Assembly: GCA_035294305.1 (NCBI GenBank)
Contig: DATGLD010000051.1
Location: forward strand, 62,001 to 126,000
DNA length: 64,000 nt
Direction of reading: 5' to 3'
Origin: DASRBN01 sp035294305
GTDB lineage: Bacteria; Chloroflexota; Ktedonobacteria; Ktedonobacterales; Ktedonobacteraceae
Shown here: positions 16,966-24,224 of the stretch, piece after piece
Position numbering within the stretch: the first letter of the stretch is position 1
Layout of the letters: every line of letters starts with the position of its first letter
Notes under the pieces: model-generated
What the model saw: the letters and a program-made list of their open reading frames with translations, nothing else
What the model was told of the DNA's origin: nothing
Databases searched by the model: none
Program-made: the position numbers and the translations under genes

Positions 16966-18018
16966 TTAATGCTGCCGTACCAGGGAGAGCAGGCATACGC
17001 CGGTCAAAATTGCCAGCATAGCCACAAACCCCACGGGCGTGAGCTTTTCTCCGGCGAAGAGCGCTCCCAGGCCGACTGCTACAGCCGGATTGACATAGGC
17101 ATAGCTGGTCGCCAGGACAGGCCGTACATGGGTCAGCAGGTATCCGTAGGCGCTATAGGCGACCAGGGAACCACCGAAGATCAGGAAGAGCATCGCCCAG
17201 ATTGGCCCGGCTGCCGGAACCCTTGTAACCCGCTCTCCCAATGACAGGCCCAGGATAACCAGTACCAGACCACCAGCTAGCATCTGAGCAGCGCTGGCCA
17301 TCAAGCCCTTAGGAAGCGGCAGGCGCGAACTCCAGATAGAACCGAAAGCCCAGCTCATGGGAGCTATCAGAAGCGCTATAGCGCCCAAAGGATTGGCTGA
17401 AAAGCCATTTTCCAGGTTCAACAGCATCACGCCGATGAAGCCTATGCCCAGGCCCAACCACTCTTTGCGATTGGGCCAGCGCCCGAACAACCCGGAGAAG
17501 AGCGCTGCCCACAGCGGAACTGCCGCGATACCCAACGATGCTAAACCAGACGCTACCCATTGCTCGGCAAAAACCACGCCGCCATTGCCGCCTGCCAGCA
17601 GGAGAATGCCGACCAGGGCGGCCCCTATCCATTGCTTGCGCGTGGGTGATTCCCCTCCGCGGGCGCGCAGGAAGACGTACAGGATCGAGCCGGCGATCAG
17701 GAAACGAATTCCGGACAGAAGAAATGGGGGAAAGCTCTGCAGCGCGATACGCATCGCCAGGTACGTGCCACCCCAGAGGACATACAGCGCGAACAGAGCA
17801 AACAAGATTCCAAATTTCAATCGCCGCCGGGAAGTCAGGAAAAGGTCCAGTTCCCGCCGCTTCTCTGTAGGGACACTATAGCGGCCAAACCCGATCATGC
17901 CAAGAGCAAATTGCACTAAGCGACTGCCAGGAGAAGTTTTAGGGATAGCTTTCTCGCTCTTCTCATCTACACATACTGCTTCATCCTCTACTGCTTTCGT
18001 GGAATAGCTATCGTTCAT
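16966..18018 (-). CDS. EamA/DMT-family transporter with a repeat-encoded N-terminal extension
   Basis: The 350-residue frame contains ten transmembrane segments in two EamA halves (FALFALYVLWGGTYLAMRIAL to the C-terminal MLAILTGVCLLSLV), typical of drug/metabolite exporters. Usual family members begin almost directly at the first helix, but here about 68 residues precede it. Residues about 34-68 are encoded by the reverse strand of a dispersed repeat (17815-17919). ATG 18018 has AGGA upstream. TTG 17818, exactly at the repeat edge (product MKFGILFALFALYV), is an alternative start giving a normal-length transporter. The repeat carries a good promoter (TTGGCA, 17 bases, TATAGT) pointing in this gene's direction. 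The transported substrate cannot be read from sequence. Confidence 0.85.
   Translation of the reverse strand: MNDSYSTKAVEDEAVCVDEKSEKAIPKTSPGSRLVQFALGMIGFGRYSVPTEKRRELDLFLTSRRRLKFGILFALFALYVLWGGTYLAMRIALQSFPPFLLSGIRFLIAGSILYVFLRARGGESPTRKQWIGAALVGILLLAGGNGGVVFAEQWVASGLASLGIAAVPLWAALFSGLFGRWPNRKEWLGLGIGFIGVMLLNLENGFSANPLGAIALLIAPMSWAFGSIWSSRLPLPKGLMASAAQMLAGGLVLVILGLSLGERVTRVPAAGPIWAMLFLIFGGSLVAYSAYGYLLTHVRPVLATSYAYVNPAVAVGLGALFAGEKLTPVGFVAMLAILTGVCLLSLVRQH
17815..17919 (+). repeat. Dispersed GTTTCAAT element, copy B (inside a coding sequence)
   Basis: The plus strand starts TTTCAATCGCCGCCGGGAAG and ends TTGCACTAA. It aligns along its full length with copy C at 20945-21054, sharing GGGAAGTC, AGTTCC-GCCGCTTCTC and the central CTATAGCGG/GTATAGCGA block. 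On the minus strand it contains TTGGCA (17904-17899 region), 17 bases and TATAGT, and ends ATTGAAA. It is read through in frame by the EamA transporter gene. Confidence 0.75.
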
Positions 18019-18040
18019 TTACATTCCTGTCTAGCGCGGA

Positions 18041-18077
18041 GGCCAGGGATTCTTCGCAGCGCTCAGAATCCCTGGCC
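18041..18077. repeat. Hairpin with 11-base TCGC loop
   Basis: GGCCAGGGATTCT pairs perfectly with AGAATCCCTGGCC around TCGCAGCGCTC. The same loop length and pattern recurs at 27926-27960 and 47855-47880 with different stems. It lies upstream of the EamA transporter start; no T-tract follows. Confidence 0.6.
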
Positions 18078-18427
18078 TGAATTGCTTATTTTTGTAGTGT
18101 TTTCAATTGCATGCATTAATGAAATCCATGCCAGAGCTGCCTGCGCAACCATTCAGGGCTATTGAGGCCATCGGTGCTGTCAAAGCCCCACCGCAGAGCT
18201 ACTACATCGAATACAATCACGAGAACAAGCAAAATGAGCATTTCCATGATGCCCTCCCTGCTTATGCGGCTGCTGGTGGGAGTAGTCGCAGGATTGAATG
18301 AATAGACAATGATATCACTTCACTTTGAATAGTAGCAGAGTAGTGATGTAAACACTACATCCAATCAGGCAATAAAAAGGGGAACTTGGCCTATATAAGG
18401 CTGGGGACGCCTCGTCCGGAGGCCGAT
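18078..18427. other. Non-coding gap between EamA transporter and ada
   Basis: About 350 bases with no supported gene. The only open frame, on the plus strand, is short, low in complexity and without a ribosome site. The region close to 18419 belongs to the ada terminator. Nothing else was recognised. Confidence 0.4.
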
Positions 18428-18437
18428 TTATCGGCCT
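18419..18437 (-). terminator. Terminator hairpin overlapping the ada stop codon
   Basis: GGAGGCCGA and TCGGCCTCC pair across TTTA at the end of ada; the ada stop codon is within the stem-loop. A compact GC-rich stem of this kind fits an intrinsic terminator, though the T-tract is short. Confidence 0.5.
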
Positions 18438-19477
18438 CCTCTGGCCTCCCTTTCTAGCAATTGCTGCTTGCGCTCTACCCCATAGCGATAGCCGCCGGAA
18501 CTGCCATCCTCGCGCACGACGCGGTGGCAGGGGATCACCAGTGGGACAGGGTTGGTAGCGCAGGCGCGGGCCACGGCCCGCGCCGCTTTGGGTTCGCCAA
18601 TCGTGCGTGCCACTTCGCTGTAAGAGCGTGTATCGCCATAGGGAATGGCCTGTAATGCCTGCCAGACGCGCCATTGAAAAGCCGTAGCCTGAATATCCAG
18701 GGGCAGATCAAGGTGCGGCTGCGAGCCATTCAGGTGGCTCAAAAGAGCGGTAACCCATTCGAGCAGGCGAACATCATCACGCGCAATCTCTGCCACCGGA
18801 TATTCCTGGAACAACGTGGCTTCGAGCGCCGCATCGGAGTCGCCCATGCTGATATGGCAAATGCCTTTTTCTGTCGCGGCCACCAGCAGGCGCCCCAGCG
18901 GGCTTTCCACGAGAGTATAGGAAATGCGCATGCCGAGGCCACCGCGCCGGTAAGCGCCTGGCGTCATGCCCAGTTGTGATGGTGTGCGCTCGTAAAGACG
19001 GCTGCTGGAACCATATCCTACGTCATACAGTGCGTTTGTCACCGATCCTCCCTCCTTCAGTTGTACCTTGAGCTGTCCCAGGCGATACGCTTCCGCGTAC
19101 TGGCGCGGTGAAATGCCCATGATGCGCTTGAAGACGCGCTGCAAGTGAAACGGGCTTAAATGTACATGCTCACTCAATTCGCTCAGGTTGGGCGGATTTT
19201 CAAGATGTCGCTCGATATAGCGGCAGGCCTCTCGCACCAGCTCGATCTGGGGATCACCTGCCCTCAACTCTTGCGGATGACAGCGCCGGCATGGCCGGAA
19301 GCCGGCCTGTTCTGCCACCTCGGGCAGTGGAAAGAAGACCACCTGCTCGCGTTTGGGCCGCCGGGATGGGCATGATGGGTTGCAGTAAATGCCTGTAGAG
19401 CGCACGCCATAGACAAATATGCCGTTTGAGCTGCTGTCTCGCGTCATTACCGCCTGCCAGTAAGTTTCTTCGTGCAT
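18428..19477 (-). CDS. ada: Ada: bifunctional regulator and O6-alkylguanine-DNA alkyltransferase
   Basis: Three modules are present in the classical order. The N-terminal Ada zinc domain accepts methyl groups from phosphotriesters (GIYCNPSCPSRRP with the second pair CRRC). An AraC-type helix-turn-helix follows (SELSEHVHLSPFHLQRVFKR). The C-terminal methyltransferase domain has the active-site PCHRVV and the following GGYRYGVERK. It repairs alkylated DNA and, when methylated, activates its own regulon. I choose ATG 19477 (MHEETYWQAVMTRD), which has GAGGGAGA upstream and gives the normal N terminus; the open frame extends 48 codons further up without support. The product is 349 residues. Confidence 0.93.
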   Translation of the reverse strand: MHEETYWQAVMTRDSSSNGIFVYGVRSTGIYCNPSCPSRRPKREQVVFFPLPEVAEQAGFRPCRRCHPQELRAGDPQIELVREACRYIERHLENPPNLSELSEHVHLSPFHLQRVFKRIMGISPRQYAEAYRLGQLKVQLKEGGSVTNALYDVGYGSSSRLYERTPSQLGMTPGAYRRGGLGMRISYTLVESPLGRLLVAATEKGICHISMGDSDAALEATLFQEYPVAEIARDDVRLLEWVTALLSHLNGSQPHLDLPLDIQATAFQWRVWQALQAIPYGDTRSYSEVARTIGEPKAARAVARACATNPVPLVIPCHRVVREDGSSGGYRYGVERKQQLLEREARGGR

Positions 19478-19648
19478 GCCAGCATTCTCCCTCTTCTCCA
19501 TACATGTTATCCAGCACCAGACAATTCTGGCACCTGTATAATAAGCTATGGTCGTCGGGGAAGCTATCCGATTCTTGCGGTTAAATTGTATCTCACAAAC
19601 ACGAACAGAACGTTGTGACAACTGACTGGTATCATCCAGTTCGCGACT

Positions 19649-20512
19649 TTATGATTTTGTTCCCCAGATGGTCAGTAGTCTCCATGTTGTAACGAAATCT
19701 GGCTGTTGCATCTCGTCGAGCAACTTCTGATAGATCGTCTCATAGTCGTCAGGTACACGCGCCCATTTGCGCAGGAAAGGCACAAACGTGCGGTAGGCGT
19801 GCCGGATATCCTCATAAAACAGGTGTCCTTCTGGTGTGCCTGCGCGATACACGAGATCATGTTCCTTCGTTTGCACATCTCGCAATCCATACTGCTTTAA
19901 GAGACGAGGCAGTTCATTTATCACTCCACGGCGATCCAGGGTAAAGAAGTGCCCTGCTTGATAAAGTGCTTGAAGCAGCAACTCATTGAGAGAGTTGAAA
20001 GTGGGGCTGTTGCTCTCGTTGATTTCACATTCGGTCACACGGATTATCCCGCCGATTCGCGTGATGCGCTGATATTCCTGGAGCAATTTGGGCCAGTCCC
20101 AGGTGCGCAGGTAGCTCCAGCCAAAGCGTTGATTGACCAGGTCAAAATATCCGGCGGGAAATTCGAGCATGCGCAGCGCGTCCATTGCGGCAAACTGCAC
20201 GCGATCATCGACGTGCTGGGCCGTAGCCTGTGCGCGTGCATAGTCAAGCATCTTGCTACTCACATCCACGCCTACCAGCAGCGTCATAGAGGGGTAGGTT
20301 TTCGCCGCCTCAATGAGCCAGCCCCCCGTGCCACAGCCGACATCGAGCACACGCTTAAAGATAGTGGGGTCCGGTTGCTCCGGCAGCACCCCACCCATGC
20401 CCGCAGTTACTAGTTGATCCTGAAGTTGTAGACGAGTCATTTCTTCTTCATTGGAGCGATCCTGCACCCAATAGGTGCTTGGATGCTCTCGACGAGGCTC
20501 TCTGGTAGACAT
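19649..20512 (-). CDS. Class I SAM-dependent methyltransferase
   Basis: A 287-residue protein starting at ATG 20512 (MSTREPRREHP), preceded by AAGGAG at nine bases. The longer frame's extra 17 residues have no ribosome site. Motif I is VLDVGCGTGGW, motif II includes LVGVDVSSKMLDYARAQA, and motif III lies around VQFAAMDALRMLEFP; the UbiE/Methyltransf_11 pattern of small-molecule methyltransferases. The C-terminal 120 residues are helical and may cap the substrate pocket. The tRNA-Pro gene lies upstream on the same strand. The acceptor substrate is unknown. Confidence 0.85.
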   Translation of the reverse strand: MSTREPRREHPSTYWVQDRSNEEEMTRLQLQDQLVTAGMGGVLPEQPDPTIFKRVLDVGCGTGGWLIEAAKTYPSMTLLVGVDVSSKMLDYARAQATAQHVDDRVQFAAMDALRMLEFPAGYFDLVNQRFGWSYLRTWDWPKLLQEYQRITRIGGIIRVTECEINESNSPTFNSLNELLLQALYQAGHFFTLDRRGVINELPRLLKQYGLRDVQTKEHDLVYRAGTPEGHLFYEDIRHAYRTFVPFLRKWARVPDDYETIYQKLLDEMQQPDFVTTWRLLTIWGTKS

Positions 20513-20727
20513 ATAGGTTTCGCTCCTTGCTTTTTCTGCTTGACTGGCTGGCAGTTGATCCACGATGATTTACGCGACTTACATGCGCTATTATACTCCT
20601 CCTGAGGGATTTTTGTCGAGGTTTCAGGGGAATTTTTTTGTGGCTGCAACACTTTACTGGCCTCCTGGTGAAAGCCATAAAACAAGGCAGGAAGCCTGTT
20701 CATAAAACTGCTTCCTGCCTTCACCAT

Positions 20728-20803
<76 letters not shown>

Positions 20804-20820
20804 TTTTTGAGAACATAGCC

Positions 20821-20850
20821 AGTATAGCAGAAATTGGCCCTGTTCGTCAA
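20821..20850 (-). promoter_or_regulatory. Promoter of tRNA-Pro
   Basis: On the minus strand TTGACG (20850-20845), an 18-base spacer and TATACT (20826-20821) place the start about ten bases before the mature tRNA. Both hexamers are near consensus and the position is ideal. Confidence 0.8.
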
Positions 20851-20944
20851 GGATTTTTTTCCTGGCCTGGCATTTGTTTGTTTTGCGGGATGTTGACACA
20901 ACCTTACGTGAAACCATACAATCAAGGCAGGAAAAAGTTCGTGT

Positions 20945-21054
20945 GTTTCAATTCCAGACGGGAAGTCGGAAAAAGGTTCAGTTCCTGCCGCTTCTCGGTG
21001 GGGAGAGTATAGCGAGCGGCCACACCCGCACATGTCAAGTGCATTTGCGCTAAA
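20945..21054 (+). repeat. Dispersed GTTTCAAT element, copy C
   Basis: The plus strand begins GTTTCAATTCCAGACGGG and ends GTGCATTTGCGCTAAA. It is the closest relative of copy B. On the minus strand it has TTGACA, 21 bases and TATACT; the four extra spacer bases look like a CGCT duplication that would weaken the promoter. The element lies between tRNA-Pro and the MBL hydrolase, ending about 23 bases before the hydrolase start. Confidence 0.75.
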
Positions 21055-21076
21055 CAACAAAGGATAACCTCTTATT

Positions 21077-22114
21077 ATGCAGCAACCTTCTCCGGCGCAG
21101 CATCGACGAGCCGACCAGCCGTTGCCCGAAACTCTCGAAGTGGCGCCTGGCATCTGGAAAATCACTGTCCCCATCCCCTTCCCGCTGCGCACCGTCAATA
21201 TGCATGCGATTGTGGGCAAGGATGGATGGGCCTTAATTGATACCGGCATGGGCATTCCGGACGCGCGCATGGCATTTTCAGCAGGGCTGGAGCGCGCCGG
21301 ACTGACAATCGATACCTTGCGGGCCATCGTCCTGACTCACCATCATCCCGATCACGTCGGGCTTTCGGGCGAGTTGTACAAACAGAGCGGCGCGGCAGTC
21401 TATATGCATCCAATCGATGAAGCAGGCGTCCAGATTCTGTGGAAAGGTACGATGCCTCAACGCTTCGGCAGCGTCTCGCAATTTTTCTCGCAGCATGGCA
21501 TGCCGCCTACAACGCTCTGGTTCTCGCAGGTTGACCCCGAGCTTATGCGCTCCATCATCAGTGTTCCGCCGCACGAGGCTTTCACGCTGGTTGAGGACGA
21601 CCAACACATCGACCTGGTGGGCGAAGATTATCGCGTGATCTGGGTGCCCGGACATTCTGATGGACAGATCTGCCTGTTGCGCGAACGCGATGGCGTCTTC
21701 TTCGCCGCCGATCACGTTTTGCCGCGCATCACCCCTAATGTGGGACTCTATTCGCCACATGACCGGCAGAATCCCCTGAGAGACTACCTCAACTCGCTGG
21801 CAAAGGTGATGGAGCTGCCAGCAAGCATCGTGCTTCCCGGACACGGCGAGCCATTCAGCGATCTGGCTGGGCGTGCCAGGGAGATTGTCGCCCATCACGA
21901 AGAGCGCGAAAAAGAGATTTTGGGATTGCTTGATGGCAGACCACAACATGCATATGAGCTTGCCATGCAGCTCTTCGGCAATCGTCTCAATAATAATGAG
22001 GCGCAACGCATGGGCGTAGCCGAGGTATTATCGCATCTTGAATATCTCCGTTATAACGGGCAGGTCGAGCAGCAAAAGACTGGTGATGGGTTAATTTTAT
22101 ATACTGCTGCCTGA
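21077..22114 (+). CDS. MBL-fold metallo-hydrolase
   Basis: A 345-residue protein of the glyoxalase II / beta-lactamase-like superfamily. The metal motif is THHHPDH (about residue 96), with later ligands in VPGHSDGQ and GHGEP; HSDG is the family's usual second His site. After the MBL core, a C-terminal winged-helix-like segment (ALQLFGNRLNNNEAQRMGVAEVLSHLEYL) matches the lactamase-associated extension of proteins such as LACTB2-type hydrolases. AAGGAT precedes ATG 21077. Substrate (thioester, RNA or lactone) cannot be assigned. Copy C of the dispersed repeat lies just upstream. Confidence 0.87.
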   Translation: MQQPSPAQHRRADQPLPETLEVAPGIWKITVPIPFPLRTVNMHAIVGKDGWALIDTGMGIPDARMAFSAGLERAGLTIDTLRAIVLTHHHPDHVGLSGELYKQSGAAVYMHPIDEAGVQILWKGTMPQRFGSVSQFFSQHGMPPTTLWFSQVDPELMRSIISVPPHEAFTLVEDDQHIDLVGEDYRVIWVPGHSDGQICLLRERDGVFFAADHVLPRITPNVGLYSPHDRQNPLRDYLNSLAKVMELPASIVLPGHGEPFSDLAGRAREIVAHHEEREKEILGLLDGRPQHAYELAMQLFGNRLNNNEAQRMGVAEVLSHLEYLRYNGQVEQQKTGDGLILYTAA

Positions 22115-22149
22115 CAATAGCTGTGCTAGCAATAGAAGCTCATAATGAG

Positions 22150-22220
22150 GATGAACCCGCTTGAGGAGCAATTTTGCGCCCATGTTACATGCATGAACCG
22201 GCTCCTCAAGCGGGTTCATC
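22150..22220. repeat. Perfect 20-base inverted repeat
   Basis: GATGAACCCGCTTGAGGAGC (22150-22169) is exactly repeated in inverse at 22201-22220 around a 31-base loop. It lies between the MBL hydrolase and the HU promoter. There is no T-tract, so it is a repeat or processing hairpin rather than a standard terminator. Confidence 0.7.
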
Positions 22221-22253
22221 ACGCGAAACAAGCTCTGAAGCTGTTTCATACCC

Positions 22254-22282
22254 TTGTATTTCTCAAAATCGCATGCTATACT
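22254..22282 (+). promoter_or_regulatory. Promoter of the HU gene
   Basis: TTGTAT (22254-22259), 17 bases, then TATACT (22277-22282) with an extended TGC immediately before it. The predicted start is about 95 bases before the HU ATG. Confidence 0.7.
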
Positions 22283-22383
22283 CCTAATCGGCAGCGAATA
22301 GTAAAACCGCTCTACAGGCCCAACAATACTGTATTGGGATGAAAAGCGATGTGTGTTGATCGTTGTAAGGAGGATTTCGAGAC

Positions 22384-22698
22384 ATGGCTACAGAAAAATC
22401 TAATGGTGGCTCGACAATTGTTGGTCGCCAGGAGCTAACCAGGCGTATTGCCTCAGAGGCGAAACTGACCCAGAAGCAGGCTTCCCAGGTGCTGGAAACG
22501 ACCCTGGATACCATTCGAGAGGCACTCCAGAATGGCAATGAGGTTCGTTTAGTAGGTTTTGGCTCTTTCAAGGTCCGAACGAGTGCCGCCCGCAAGGGTG
22601 TCAATCCTCGTGATCGCCAGCCTATCGAGGTGCCAGCTAAGGAGCGTGTGCGTTTCTTCCCAGGTAAAGAACTCTCGGAAGCTGTCGTCAAGAAGTAG
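22384..22698 (+). CDS. hup: HU-family nucleoid DNA-binding protein
   Basis: A 104-residue HU/IHF protein that bends and compacts DNA. After a 12-residue Ser/Gly-rich leader come the dimerisation helices (RRIASEAKLTQKQASQVLETT), the beta-saddle GFGSFKVRTSAARKGVNPRD, the tip Pro motif GVNPRD and the C-terminal helix FFPGKELSEAVVKK. AAGGAGG precedes ATG 22384. HU usually starts at the dimerisation helix, so the short N-terminal extension is slightly unusual. The gene is monocistronic, with its own promoter and a downstream repeat array. Confidence 0.95.
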   Translation: MATEKSNGGSTIVGRQELTRRIASEAKLTQKQASQVLETTLDTIREALQNGNEVRLVGFGSFKVRTSAARKGVNPRDRQPIEVPAKERVRFFPGKELSEAVVKK

Positions 22699-22783
22699 GG
22701 GCGACCCTTGTGGTCGCCCTATGGGTATCTCTCATAGTCGCCCTATGGGTACCTTTAATGGTCGCCCACGTGGGTATCCCTGG
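22699..22783 (+). repeat. Degenerate 24-base tandem repeat
   Basis: Three units at 22711, 22735 and 22759 follow the pattern TRGTCGCCC-ATGGGTAYC. A leading GGGCGACCCTTGTGGTCGCC arm is shared with the MITE-like family. More diverged fragments (GTTGCCCATG, GTCGCCCATATG) continue to about 22918. It starts at the HU stop codon. Confidence 0.6.
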
Positions 22784-23015
22784 TTGTTGCCCATGCGAGC
22801 AGCATTTACCGGTACTCGCGTGGGTATCTCTTGTGATTGCTCACAGGGCACCATCTGCGGATACCCAATACATGCACGGGTGCGGACTGGAATAGCGGCC
22901 TTTGTAGTCGCCCATATGTAGATTGGAATTTGGGGGAATTTCCTATTTCTTGCCCGCGCTTATGCAGATCTTGTTGTATCTCGCTGCCACATACAACGAC
23001 TTCTTGATACAGGAG
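22784..23015. other. Non-coding region downstream of HU
   Basis: Decayed continuations of the tandem repeat are visible to about 22918. The rest, before the terminator at 23016, holds no supported gene. Confidence 0.4.
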
Positions 23016-23074
23016 TGAGGATGAGTGCCGGGCCAGCTGCTAATGGCCCGGGTGCTGTCCTCATTGTCTTTTTT
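23016..23074 (+). terminator. Intrinsic terminator
   Basis: GAGGATGAGTGCCGGGCCA pairs with TGGCCCGGGTGCTGTCCTC, with minor mismatches, around a short loop and followed by TTGTCTTTTTT. It ends transcription from the HU side and argues against hydrolase starts upstream of it. Confidence 0.75.
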
Positions 23075-23207
23075 GGTTACGAATTCACGCTCCTTGACGA
23101 CAACCTTCTTGTCTGTTATCATTTCAATATCTACTGAAATATTGAAGACAGAAGCACGATGCGGAATATCCTACCTCAGAAGAATGGTTCATGAAAGGAT
23201 GAGAATA

Positions 23208-24203
23208 ATGGGCGATCAGGATACGTATGGAGAGAGTTCGGAAGTCAACTGGCCGCTGGATTCGACCACTGTTTATGGCACACTCGTCAGGCCCACCGGC
23301 CCGGGACCATTTCCTGCCGTGGTGATGGTGGCGGGCAGCGGCCCCACCGACCGCGATTGGAATTCACCACTCCTGCCGGGTTCCAATGGCAGCGCGCGCC
23401 TGCTTGCGGAGGCATTAGGGCAGGCGGGATTTGCCTCATTGCGCTACGACAAGCGTGTTTCCGGCCCCCATGCTCGCGAGAACGTGCCGCTGCTGATCGG
23501 CAAGTTGAGCATGCAAAGTCATGTCGATGAGCTGGCCGGGGCCGTGCGTACCGTGGCAGAGCAGCCGTATGTGCGTTCAGACCGCATCTTCGCGCTCGCT
23601 AACAGCGAGGGAACCCTGCACGCCCTGAACTACCAGCTGCACAACCCTGCGATTCCGCTGGCCGGACTCATACTCATCGGCCCTCCTGGACGAGCCGTTG
23701 GCACAGTGGCGCGGTCGCAATTGGCGGCGCAGGCGGCCAGCATTCCAAATGGAGAGGCATTGCTGGCGCTCTATGATGCTGCCATCAACCGCTTCCTGGC
23801 AGGCGAACCCACCAATCCTGATCCGGCTCTGCCTGAGGGGGTACAGATGCTGCTGAAGGGCCTGGAAACCCCGGCTAACCTGCCTTTTGCTCGTGAACTC
23901 TGGATGGCTGATGCTGCTCCCCTGCTCAGGCAGGTCAACGTTCCCGTGCTGGTCGTCATTGGGAAAAAGGACATCCAGGTAGACTGGCAGGCCGATGGCG
24001 AGCCGCTTCAACGGGCCGCTGAGGGACATAAAGAGATAACCTTCCTCTTCCCTGAGAACGCGAATCACGTCCTCAAGCAGGAACTGCGTCCCCGGTCGGA
24101 GCTGATAGCACCCAGTATAACAGAGAGCTACAATGGCCCCAACACGCGCCTGGACCCGGAGGCGCTGTCAAGTATTCTAGAATGGCTGGGAACGCACGTT
24201 TGA
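23208..24203 (+). CDS. Alpha/beta-fold hydrolase
   Basis: ATG 23208 (MGDQDTYGESSEVNWPLD) is preferred because AAAGGA lies nine bases upstream. The longer frame begins inside a terminator hairpin. The 331-residue protein belongs to the serine hydrolases of the dienelactone/S33 type. It shows the oxyanion strand VVMVAGSGPTDRDWN, the nucleophile elbow ALANSEGTLHAL (SxSEG-like, Ser nucleophile), the acid strand VLVVIGKKDIQVDW and the catalytic His in ANHVLKQE. No signal peptide is visible. It is convergent with the beta-CASP gene. Substrate unknown. Confidence 0.85.
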   Translation: MGDQDTYGESSEVNWPLDSTTVYGTLVRPTGPGPFPAVVMVAGSGPTDRDWNSPLLPGSNGSARLLAEALGQAGFASLRYDKRVSGPHARENVPLLIGKLSMQSHVDELAGAVRTVAEQPYVRSDRIFALANSEGTLHALNYQLHNPAIPLAGLILIGPPGRAVGTVARSQLAAQAASIPNGEALLALYDAAINRFLAGEPTNPDPALPEGVQMLLKGLETPANLPFARELWMADAAPLLRQVNVPVLVVIGKKDIQVDWQADGEPLQRAAEGHKEITFLFPENANHVLKQELRPRSELIAPSITESYNGPNTRLDPEALSSILEWLGTHV

Positions 24204-24224
24204 CCGGATTTAGTGCAGAGGCTT

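Noticed and set aside
16834..17244. 136-codon frame overlapping the ychF stop
   Set aside because: It runs antisense through the EamA transporter, and Gln/Gly/His-rich composition indicates a shadow frame.
18107..18301. 64-codon plus-strand frame upstream of ada
   Set aside because: No ribosome site, no motif, low-complexity composition.
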